From NCBI GenBank assembly GCA_040388605.1, contig JAZKBN010000040.1, forward strand, positions 1 to 64,000: a stretch of DNA of 64,000 nt, in the 5' to 3' direction. Shown one piece after another: positions 43,113 to 50,997 of this stretch (the first letter of the stretch is position 1; every line of letters starts with the position of its first letter). The notes beneath the pieces were generated by a model that saw only the letters and a list, made by a program, of their open reading frames with translations, was not told the origin of the DNA and made no database searches. The translations under genes were made by a program, and so were the position numbers. Source of the DNA: JAZKBN01 sp040388605 (lineage in GTDB: Bacteria; Bacteroidota; Bacteroidia; Cytophagales; Flexibacteraceae).

Positions 43113-46100
43113 ATGAAAAAACTACTACTGACCGCCGCAGGGCTATGCCTCTGCCTTTTTGCGCAGGCGCAGGTTGCCGGCATTTTCGAGCCCGGCATTA
43201 GTGTTACGCCCGCCGGCGCCACTGCCGAAGACAGTATAACCATATCTTTCCTGCCCAATAAAACCTGCTTCCAGGCTGCGAGCATGGTTGGCCATAATAC
43301 AGCCCGAATGCATGCAGGCCTTATACGCGATACCGCAACGGCATGGGGTGGCTGGTCTGACGCGCATGACTGGAGCAACGGCCCGGAAACTGCATTCCGT
43401 AAAGCAGCCGACGGCACCTGGTACATAAAGATTAAGCCCCGCGGCTATTTCAGTATTCTTACATCAGATATTCCTGCCGGGAATATACAGGGTATGCGGT
43501 TCGTAGTTAACGGCGCAAATTCAACAACCGATGCCAATGCATGGAATTTTGATGCCCGCGCATTCAGGACCATTGCCAATGTGCAGGGCCAATGCGGCGA
43601 TTTTGCCATTCCATTCCCTGTCCCGAATTGGCTGGCAACCTCGCTTTGTACCTTGCCCGCTCCTTTTGTAACGCCCAACGGCCCGCTTGATTTTTGCTCA
43701 GGCGGCAGCGTTCAGCTGATGTCGAACATGCCGACGGGGAATATTTGGAGCACCGGCGAAACAAGCCAACTGATTTCAGTGAATACGCCAGGCACATATA
43801 CAGTAAGGCAGGTAAGCAACGGCTGCACAAGCGATGCATCTTCGCCCATTATGGTTACCGTGCGCACCCTGCCGAACAGCCCGACAATTATCTCCAATGG
43901 TCCTTTATCTTTTTGCAGCGGGGGCAGCGTAACGCTAAGCTCCACCGTAGCCGATGGTAACCTCTGGACAACGGGTGAAACAACCCCAAGCATAACCGTA
44001 AGCAGCGCCGGCACTGTTAGCCTGAGCACCATAGCCAACGGCTGCACGGTTTCTGCCGCCCCGGTGAGCATCGTGGTTTCTGCCAAGCCGGGAACACCGG
44101 AAATCAGCGCTTCAGGGCCCCTGAATGTGTGCGGAACAGGAACGGTAACCCTTACATCATCAGCAACACGCGGCAACCTCTGGAACACCGGCGATACAAC
44201 GCGCAGCATAACTGTAAGCGCTTCGGGCAGCTATTATGTACAATTAACAAACAGCGGCTGCTCCGGCGATACAAGCCTGCATATTAACATTACACATACA
44301 GACCGCCCTGCGCCGGTAACCCCGGTTGCATCGGGCCCCACAGCCTTTTGCAACGGCGAAAGCGTTAACCTTAGCGTAACCGGCACTTATGCAGCTTACC
44401 TGTGGAGTAACGGGGCAACCACACCGGGCATTACTGTAAGCACAGGAGGGAATTATTGGGTGCGCGTGGCTTACAGCGCATCAGGCTGCTGGTCAGATAC
44501 CATAGGTGGAACATATACCCAGGGCGGCATGACTTTCAGCCCGATAGGCGCAGGCGCTCATGATGAAATTACGATTGAAGCCAATACCGATGTTATCTGC
44601 GGCGGGCTTGCCGGAATTTCGCCGATAAGAATGCACAGCGGCACCAGGCTTAACGGTGTACGCTGGCAAAAAACAATAAGCACGGTAGGGGCATCAGAGC
44701 CTCTTACCCGTTTCGGTTCTGAAAGCGGCAAATGGGTTAAGCGCATTACACCCTTTGCCTATTACCACCTGTCTGCAAACGACACCCTTTCTGAGCTGGA
44801 TATGGTGCTTAACGGAGGGGCTTCTACCGGCCCGTGGTACCAATTCGATGGCAAAGATTTTACAAATGCCTGCGGAGACTTTTTTATACCAATACCCGTT
44901 CCGGCATCACAGGGCACACCTGCCACTATTAATATTACTGTTTACCCCACAGATGCACCCACAGTTACATCTTCGGGCAGCCTTACTTTATGTGCGGGCA
45001 GCAGTGTAACTTTAACTTCAAACTACCTGCACGGCAATACCTGGAGCACCGGCGATACCACGCAAAGCCTTACTGTTGCATCAGCAGGTAACTACACGGT
45101 AACCCACAGGGCTCAGGGCTGCACATCTTCAGCAAGCGCGGCGCAGGTGGTAACTGTGGGGCAGAAGCCGGCCATGGTTGTGCCTGTGGCCTCGGGCCCA
45201 TTGGTGTTTTGCCAGGGTGAAAGTGTTGACCTTACTGCCCCCGCCGGCTTTGCCGCATACCTTTGGAGCAACGGGGAGACCACTCAAAACATAACAGTGC
45301 GCACAGCAGGCAATTATTGGGTTAGGGTTGCCAACCTGCCCGGCTGCTGGTCAGATACCATTACCGGTTCAATTACCAAATCAGGCCTTACTTTGTCGCC
45401 CATTGGTGCGGGCTTAAACGACAGCATTACCATAGATGTAGACCTTACACAGGTTTGCGGAACCTTGAAAACAGCAGTTAACCCTATTCCTGTGCGCCTG
45501 CACAGCGGGGTAAGAATTGGCACCACCCGTTTCAGCAACGCGGTGAGCACAACAGGGGCGCTTGAGCCTTTAACCCATTTCACGCAAGCCGGCACCCGCT
45601 ATACCAAGCGCATTCTCCCGCGTACCTATTTCCGCGTGCCCGCCACACAAACAGCCGATGAAATAGAAATGGTGCTTAACGGCGGCAACCCCGTTGGCGG
45701 CTGGTTCGAGTTTGAAGGCAAAGATGTTTCCAATGCCTGCGGCGATTTCATTTTCCCACTTCCCCTGCCGCTTACAGGCGGAACACGCAGCGCTGTAACT
45801 GTAAGCGTAACACCCATTGCACCTGCGCCGGTTATTACAGCATCGGGCCCGGCTGCCATTTGCTCTGGCAGCAGCATTACCCTGACCTCATCGGCCTTAA
45901 CCGGTAATATCTGGAGCACCGGCGATACCAACCGAACCATAACAGTAAACCAGGCCGGTAATTACAGCGTGCGTCAATATATAACACCATGCACTTCAGA
46001 AGCAAGCAGCGAGGTAGCCGTAAGCATTATTGAACGTCCGGCACCCCAGGCAATTACGGCATCGGGCCCTGCTAAATTTTGTGCCGGCGACAGCGTTATA

Positions 46101-48440
46101 CTCAGCGCAGCTCCCGGTTTCCCGCTGTACCGTTGGAGCACAGGTGAAACTACGCCAAGTATAACCGTTCGTACATCGGGCAGGTATTGGGTACGAGTTG
46201 CCAATAATAATGCCTGCTGGTCAGATACCATTACCGGCACCTATAACCAATCAGGCCTGAGCTTCAGCCCCATAAATGCCGGGCCAGATGACATGATTAC
46301 CATTAGCCTTGATAAGGCCCATACCTGCGGAAGCCTGCGCACCGCCGCCACTGCCGACCCGGTTCGCATACACAGCGGCATCCGCCTGCGGGGGGTAAGA
46401 TTCAGGAATACCATAAGCACCACCAATGCCGTTGTTGAGCCCGCAACCCGGTTCACCAATGCGGCAGGCCTGCTTACAAAAATGCTTGTGCCAAGAGCCT
46501 ATTACCATACCACCGCAACCGATACCATTAACGAAATGGATATAGTGCTCAACGGCGGCAGCGATAACGGCGCAAACTGGTTCGAGTTCGAAGGCAAGGA
46601 CAGCAGCAATGCCTGCGGCAACTACTACATACCCCTCCCAATTCCGGCCGATAACGGTATAAGCACAGGAATCAGCATAACTGTATATCCTTCGCCTGCC
46701 ATCCCTGTTGTTACGGCATCGGGCCCTTTAAGCTTCTGCGGGGGAACAACTGTAACGCTTACATCTTCAGCCTTTGAAAAATACCGCTGGAGCAACGGCG
46801 ATACCACACGTTCAATCACGGTAAGTACAAGCGGCAATTATACGGTTAAAGGTATAAATGCTGTTTGTACTTCGGCAGCAAGCGCAGCTCTGGCAGTTGC
46901 AGTTACCCCTAAGCCTGCCGCACAGCTTATTACCCTAACCGGCTCATTAAACCTCTGCGCCGGCGATTCTGTTACCTTAAGCGCCGCTCCCGGCCTGCCT
47001 ATGTATTTATGGAGCAACGGGGCAACAACACATAGTATTCGTGTAGGTACCGGCGGGCATTACTGGGTACGTGCCGCGTACAATGTAAATTGCTGGTCAG
47101 ATACCTTGTCTGGCGGCTACCGCCGTTCCGGCCTGGTCTTCAGCCCTGCAGGCGCCGGGCCTGACGACAGCATAACCATTACCCTTGACCGCGCCCATAC
47201 CTGCGGATCGCTGCGCACTGCCGGGGGCCCTGCCCCTGTAAGGTGGCACAGCGGTATAAGGCGCAACGGAACACGCTGGCAAAACACAATAAGCACCCTC
47301 AGCGCTGCCGATGAGCCCCTCACAGGCTTCCTGCCCGCCGGATCCGGCTTTATTAAAAAAATTGTTCCGCGCTCATACTACCGCGCCGCAGCGGGTGATA
47401 CCATTACCGAATTAAACGCTGTTTTAAATGCCGGCACCCGTGTTGGCGGATGGTTCGAGTTTGAAGGTAAAGACAGCAGCAATACCTGCGGAGATTATTT
47501 AATTCCGCTGCCCATTCCTCAAACGGCTTCGGCCTCAACAGCTGTAAATGTAATTGTTAAGCCTAAGCCTGCGCCTGCAAGGGCATCGGCTGCCGGCTCA
47601 CCTGCCATTTGCGAAGGCTCGGTACTTACCCTGAACAGCGATTCCGTTCGCGGAAATCTTTGGAACACCGGCGCAACCACCCGCAGCATAACGGTTACTG
47701 CCGCAGGCAGCTATTGGGTAAGCATTGTGGCAAACGGATGCACCAGCGTTCCCTCGAACATTATTACGGTAAGCACTACACCTTTGCCTGAACAGCCGCA
47801 GATAATCAGCAATGTACAGCCCATTATCTGCGAAGGTGACAGCGTTACGCTGAGCTCTACTGTTGCCGGACGAAATATCTGGAGCAACGGTGATACAAGC
47901 CAAAGTATTACTGTGCGTACCGCCGGTTCATTTACCGTAAGCTCAATTGCCAACGGATGTACATCATTGGCATCTGCCGTAACTACTGTAAGCGTAAACA
48001 GCCGCCCTGCACCACCTGTTATCAGTTTCAGCGGAGCAACGCTTACCGCAAGCCCCGGTGTGGAGTTCACCTGGTACCTGAACGGTGTGGTAATTCCGGA
48101 GGAAAGAAACGGCACATTGTTCTCTTACGGCGATGGTGTATATACTGCCACCGTAACCGATGTTAACGGCTGTAAATCACTTCTAAGCAACGTTATTAAT
48201 GTAACCGAAATTAAGAAAATTACCGGGTCCGGGTGCAGCATAGTGCCAAATCCTGCACAAAGCGAATTCAGCCTGCATGGCCTTAAAGGTAATGCTGATA
48301 TTATTATTCATGATGCCATTGGCCGCGAGGTGCACAGGCAAAACGTGCAGGAGGGCGAGGCTATACGTATTGGGTATCTGCCAGCCGGTATGTATCATGT
48401 TTCAGCCGGGGGCAAAACCCTGAGGCTGGTGAAAAACTAG
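43113..48440 (+). CDS. Giant T9SS type A protein with five repeated carbohydrate-binding-like modules
   Basis: 1,775 residues. Signal peptide KKLLLTAAGLCLCLFAQAQ. A module of about 130 residues occurs five times: once at the N-terminus and then at about 44524, 45382, 46252 and 47128. It begins FSPIGAG-x-x-DxITI, carries a conserved HSG, then the late FEFEGKD..NACGD, resembling the DxITITFD/VYMHSG modules of Bacteroidota surface glycan proteins. Pairs of Ig-like repeats (CSGGSV.L.S....GN.WSTG) separate the modules, and a type A sorting domain closes the protein (SIVPNPAQSEFSLHG). The ATG at 43113 was chosen because it starts the signal peptide. Confidence 0.88.
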   Translation: MKKLLLTAAGLCLCLFAQAQVAGIFEPGISVTPAGATAEDSITISFLPNKTCFQAASMVGHNTARMHAGLIRDTATAWGGWSDAHDWSNGPETAFRKAADGTWYIKIKPRGYFSILTSDIPAGNIQGMRFVVNGANSTTDANAWNFDARAFRTIANVQGQCGDFAIPFPVPNWLATSLCTLPAPFVTPNGPLDFCSGGSVQLMSNMPTGNIWSTGETSQLISVNTPGTYTVRQVSNGCTSDASSPIMVTVRTLPNSPTIISNGPLSFCSGGSVTLSSTVADGNLWTTGETTPSITVSSAGTVSLSTIANGCTVSAAPVSIVVSAKPGTPEISASGPLNVCGTGTVTLTSSATRGNLWNTGDTTRSITVSASGSYYVQLTNSGCSGDTSLHINITHTDRPAPVTPVASGPTAFCNGESVNLSVTGTYAAYLWSNGATTPGITVSTGGNYWVRVAYSASGCWSDTIGGTYTQGGMTFSPIGAGAHDEITIEANTDVICGGLAGISPIRMHSGTRLNGVRWQKTISTVGASEPLTRFGSESGKWVKRITPFAYYHLSANDTLSELDMVLNGGASTGPWYQFDGKDFTNACGDFFIPIPVPASQGTPATINITVYPTDAPTVTSSGSLTLCAGSSVTLTSNYLHGNTWSTGDTTQSLTVASAGNYTVTHRAQGCTSSASAAQVVTVGQKPAMVVPVASGPLVFCQGESVDLTAPAGFAAYLWSNGETTQNITVRTAGNYWVRVANLPGCWSDTITGSITKSGLTLSPIGAGLNDSITIDVDLTQVCGTLKTAVNPIPVRLHSGVRIGTTRFSNAVSTTGALEPLTHFTQAGTRYTKRILPRTYFRVPATQTADEIEMVLNGGNPVGGWFEFEGKDVSNACGDFIFPLPLPLTGGTRSAVTVSVTPIAPAPVITASGPAAICSGSSITLTSSALTGNIWSTGDTNRTITVNQAGNYSVRQYITPCTSEASSEVAVSIIERPAPQAITASGPAKFCAGDSVILSAAPGFPLYRWSTGETTPSITVRTSGRYWVRVANNNACWSDTITGTYNQSGLSFSPINAGPDDMITISLDKAHTCGSLRTAATADPVRIHSGIRLRGVRFRNTISTTNAVVEPATRFTNAAGLLTKMLVPRAYYHTTATDTINEMDIVLNGGSDNGANWFEFEGKDSSNACGNYYIPLPIPADNGISTGISITVYPSPAIPVVTASGPLSFCGGTTVTLTSSAFEKYRWSNGDTTRSITVSTSGNYTVKGINAVCTSAASAALAVAVTPKPAAQLITLTGSLNLCAGDSVTLSAAPGLPMYLWSNGATTHSIRVGTGGHYWVRAAYNVNCWSDTLSGGYRRSGLVFSPAGAGPDDSITITLDRAHTCGSLRTAGGPAPVRWHSGIRRNGTRWQNTISTLSAADEPLTGFLPAGSGFIKKIVPRSYYRAAAGDTITELNAVLNAGTRVGGWFEFEGKDSSNTCGDYLIPLPIPQTASASTAVNVIVKPKPAPARASAAGSPAICEGSVLTLNSDSVRGNLWNTGATTRSITVTAAGSYWVSIVANGCTSVPSNIITVSTTPLPEQPQIISNVQPIICEGDSVTLSSTVAGRNIWSNGDTSQSITVRTAGSFTVSSIANGCTSLASAVTTVSVNSRPAPPVISFSGATLTASPGVEFTWYLNGVVIPEERNGTLFSYGDGVYTATVTDVNGCKSLLSNVINVTEIKKITGSGCSIVPNPAQSEFSLHGLKGNADIIIHDAIGREVHRQNVQEGEAIRIGYLPAGMYHVSAGGKTLRLVKN
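44524..47560 (+). repeat. Four super-repeats of about 860-876 bp in the giant gene
   Basis: The module starting FSPIGAG or equivalent recurs at 44524, 45382, 46252 and 47128 (spacings 858, 870 and 876 bp), each unit consisting of one module and Ig-like spacers. Similarity is clear in protein and partial in DNA, suggesting older duplication than in the leftward neighbour. Confidence 0.75.
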
Positions 48441-48462
48441 GTAATCATTAATAAAAACCGGG

Positions 48463-48499
48463 GCCGGAGCAGGATTAAAAGACCTGTTCCGGCTTTTTT
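48463..48499 (+). terminator. Terminator after the giant gene
   Basis: GCCGGAGCAGG (48463-48473) pairs with CCTGTTCCGGC (48483-48493, one G-U), followed by TTTTTT. It separates the giant gene from the SRP RNA. Confidence 0.88.
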
Positions 48500-48557
48500 G
48501 TGCTTAAAAAGCCCGTATATTTTTACCGATTGGCTTTTACCTGCCGAAAATTTGCCT

Positions 48558-48565
48558 TACTTTTG
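48558..48565 (+). promoter_or_regulatory. -7 box of the SRP RNA gene
   Basis: TACTTTTG matches TAnnTTTG; TTTT at 48535-48538 has the correct 19-bp spacing to it and is one base off the -33 TTTG. The RNA start near 48570 lies about 5 nt after the box, a useful calibration for the other promoters. Confidence 0.7.
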
Positions 48566-48569
48566 CATC

Positions 48570-48660
48570 GGCAAATCGTTACGACCAGCTCCTGTTGGAC
48601 CTCCCCAGGGCCGGAAGGCAGCAAGGACAGGCGGTTGTAGCGGTGCGATAGCGGTTTGCC
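48570..48660 (+). ncRNA. ffs: Signal recognition particle RNA (4.5S type)
   Basis: About 91 nt. The conserved domain IV tip is present: CCCCAGGGCCGGAAGGCAGC followed by AAGG, with the GGAA tetraloop and the asymmetric loop that binds Ffh. The ends close as a stem: GGCAAA (from 48570) with TTTGCC (to 48660), followed by TTTTT. It works with Ffh in co-translational targeting to the inner membrane. Confidence 0.9.
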
Positions 48661-48831
48661 TTTTTAATCTTTTTCGACTTTAATTTTTCAGGTTCTTTTT
48701 TTACTAAAGGGGTATTACCAGCTTGTACCCGAATCAGGCTTACCAATCATTTTTATTAATTAAATACAATGCGGTATGTATTAGGCTGCAATAGCCGTAT
48801 ACTTACATTTATATCTTTATAAATCTGTAAG

Positions 48832-50071
48832 ATGGAAAACACGGGAATCCGAAGTTTTTTAAACAGGCCAATGCCCGAAACCCGCATGGCTTACCCTAAG
48901 CTTGGCTTTTACGCCGAGGAAAATGCCGAGCATATTGCCGAACGTCGCGCCTTTCTTGAAGCCCAGGTAAACGCCGAGTTTCCGCACCTGTATGCTGCAT
49001 CGCCCATACCCGATGAAACATTCATGCAGGGCAATATTGAAAACTNNNNNNNNNNNCGTTATACCTACCGGGGTAATGGGCCCCTTATTGGTAAACGGCA
49101 GCAAGGCACAGGGCTGCTACTTTGTACCCCTGGCCACCACCGAAGGCGCATTGGTGGCCAGCTACCACAGGGGCGCAAGGGCTGTGCTTGAATGCGGGGG
49201 CGTGAACAGCGTTTCGGTAAGCAAGAAAATACAAAGGTGCCCCAGCTTCCAGTTTCAGTCTTTGCGTGATTTGGCGCTGTTCCTGCTTGAATTGCAGGAA
49301 ATCAGCCTGGCGCAAATGCAGGAAATTGCGGCAGGCTACAGCCGTTTCGCAAGCCTGCTGAATGCCGATATCAACATTGAAGGCCGTCAGCTGATACTTA
49401 TTCTCGAGTTCGATACAGCCGATGCAGCCGGGCAAAACATGATTACCGTTTGCTCCGATGCCATTTGCGCCTTCATACTCAGCACCTGCAAACAGCAGCC
49501 CGATGTATGGTACCTTGAATCTAACCTCGGCGGCGATAAAAAGGCCACAGCCGGCACCCTGAGCAAAGTACGCGGACAACGCGTTATTGCCGAGGCCCGA
49601 ATTCCAAAGGCCATTATTAACAAGGTGCTCAAAGCCGAAGGGCAGGCCATAGAAAAATACTACCTGAACAGCACATTGGCAGCCATTCAAAGCGGCAGCA
49701 TTGGCGCGCAGGGCCATTATGCCAACGGCTTAACCGCCCTGTTTCTGGCTACCGGGCAGGATGTTGCCTGCGTATCTGAAGCGGCTACGGGCGTTACCCG
49801 CATGGAGTATAATGTTGATGATGAATCATTATACGTAAGCGTTACCCTCCCCAACCTAGTTTGCGGAACAGTGGGCGGCGGCACCCATTTGCCAACCCAA
49901 CGAGAAGCCCTGGAGCTCATGGGTTGTTACGGACCCGGTAAGGCTATTGTTTTCGCCGAAGTGGCGGCTGCAACCGTGCTATGCGGTGAGCTCAGCATTG
50001 CGGCCGCCCTCAGCTCCGGGCATTTCGGTAAGGCGCATGCAAGATTCAGGCCCAATACTTCAGGCAGGTAA
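48832..50071 (+). CDS. Class I HMG-CoA reductase, interrupted by an assembly gap
   Basis: About 413 codons across eleven N (49046-49056). It reduces HMG-CoA to mevalonate with two NADPH, the committing step of the mevalonate route to isoprenoids. Before the gap: HIAERRAFLEAQV and QGNIEN. After it: VIPTGVMGPLLVNG, TTEGALVAS (catalytic Glu), DAAGQNMITVCSDA (Asp), NLGGDKK (Lys), GTVGGGTHLPTQREALELMG and LSSGHFGKAH (His). All four catalytic residues are present. The lysine context and overall plan are class I, the eukaryote/archaeal type, with no membrane segment. The frame differs by one across the gap because its length is an estimate. It is the first gene of a seven-gene operon. Confidence 0.92.
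49046..49056. other. Assembly gap (11 N) inside the HMG-CoA reductase gene
   Basis: Eleven undetermined bases at the conserved N-x-IG-x-x-VPIP region. Frames on both sides differ, so the true gap is likely 10 or 13 bases. Confidence 0.95.
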
Positions 50072-50072
50072 A

Positions 50073-50993
50073 ATGTTGGTAAGCACCATGATACAGGCAA
50101 ACTATTGGTCAAGAATATGGACATATCTCGGTGAGCGCTTTCCGCCGGGGCAGCATGGCTTTCTTATTGCGGCATTCAGCTTTTCGGCCATAAGCCTGAG
50201 CCGGGAAATTCGCGGGGTGGCTGGCTTTATTGGTCCGCAGGCTTATGCGGGGGCATACTTTTTCAGCCTCCTGTTCTTCCTGCACCTGCGCCTGGCCGAT
50301 GAGCATAAGGATGCCGATGAAGATGCGCTTGTACGTCCGCATTTGCCGGTGCCCAGGGGTTTGGTAAGCTTGCAGGAGCTCAGGTACCTGGGCTATATTA
50401 CTTTGCTGCTGCAGTTTGTGCTGCTCTGCCTGTTCCCGGTGGTAATTCCGCTTGCGGTGGCAGCTTATGCATGGCAGTACCTGATGCTGAAAGAGTTCTT
50501 TATGCCGGAATTCATAAAAAAGCATGCCTGGCTGTATGTGGGCTCCCACATGCTCATTCTCCCCCTTGTTGATTTGGTAAGCTCCGGTTTCGATTGGGCA
50601 GTTGCAGGCCATGCCTTCCCGCTTGGTTTTATATGGATATTCGGGCTCAGCTACAGCAACGGTTTGGTGCTTGAAGTAGGCCGAAAAATAAGGCATGAAT
50701 CTCAGGAGGAGCCGGGTTATGCCACTTATTCTGCCACCATGGGCGGCGCGAAGGCCACCTTGTTTTGGTTATTGCTTATGGCGGTGAACATTGGCCTAGC
50801 GGCATTTATCGGGCATTTTCTGTATAGCGCAACGGTTGCTGCAATAGTGGCAGTAATAGGCTGCGCCTGCTGCATTCCGGCAGTATTGTTTTATAATGAA
50901 GCTACCCCGGCCCGTTCTAAGCTGATTGAAAAATGCGCCGGTATTTGGGCCTTAGGCATGTATTTAGGTTTGGGCACTGCACACTATTTTTAA
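50073..50993 (+). CDS. UbiA-family prenyltransferase
   Basis: 306 residues with about eight membrane helices. The aspartate-rich motif for prenyl diphosphate and magnesium is visible in LADEHKDADEDALVRPHLP, followed by PVPRGLVSLQELRYLGY. UbiA enzymes join a prenyl chain to an acceptor (4-hydroxybenzoate, naphthoate, glyceryl phosphate and others). The second aspartate motif of classical members is less clear. It starts one base after the HMG-CoA reductase stop, so both are almost certainly one message. The acceptor is unknown; the operon context favours a lipid. Confidence 0.85.
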   Translation: MLVSTMIQANYWSRIWTYLGERFPPGQHGFLIAAFSFSAISLSREIRGVAGFIGPQAYAGAYFFSLLFFLHLRLADEHKDADEDALVRPHLPVPRGLVSLQELRYLGYITLLLQFVLLCLFPVVIPLAVAAYAWQYLMLKEFFMPEFIKKHAWLYVGSHMLILPLVDLVSSGFDWAVAGHAFPLGFIWIFGLSYSNGLVLEVGRKIRHESQEEPGYATYSATMGGAKATLFWLLLMAVNIGLAAFIGHFLYSATVAAIVAVIGCACCIPAVLFYNEATPARSKLIEKCAGIWALGMYLGLGTAHYF

Positions 50994-50997
50994 TAAT

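Noticed and set aside
44524..47560. Large direct repeats suggesting a mobile element
   Set aside because: They are in-frame protein modules of one gene; no transposase or terminal repeats.
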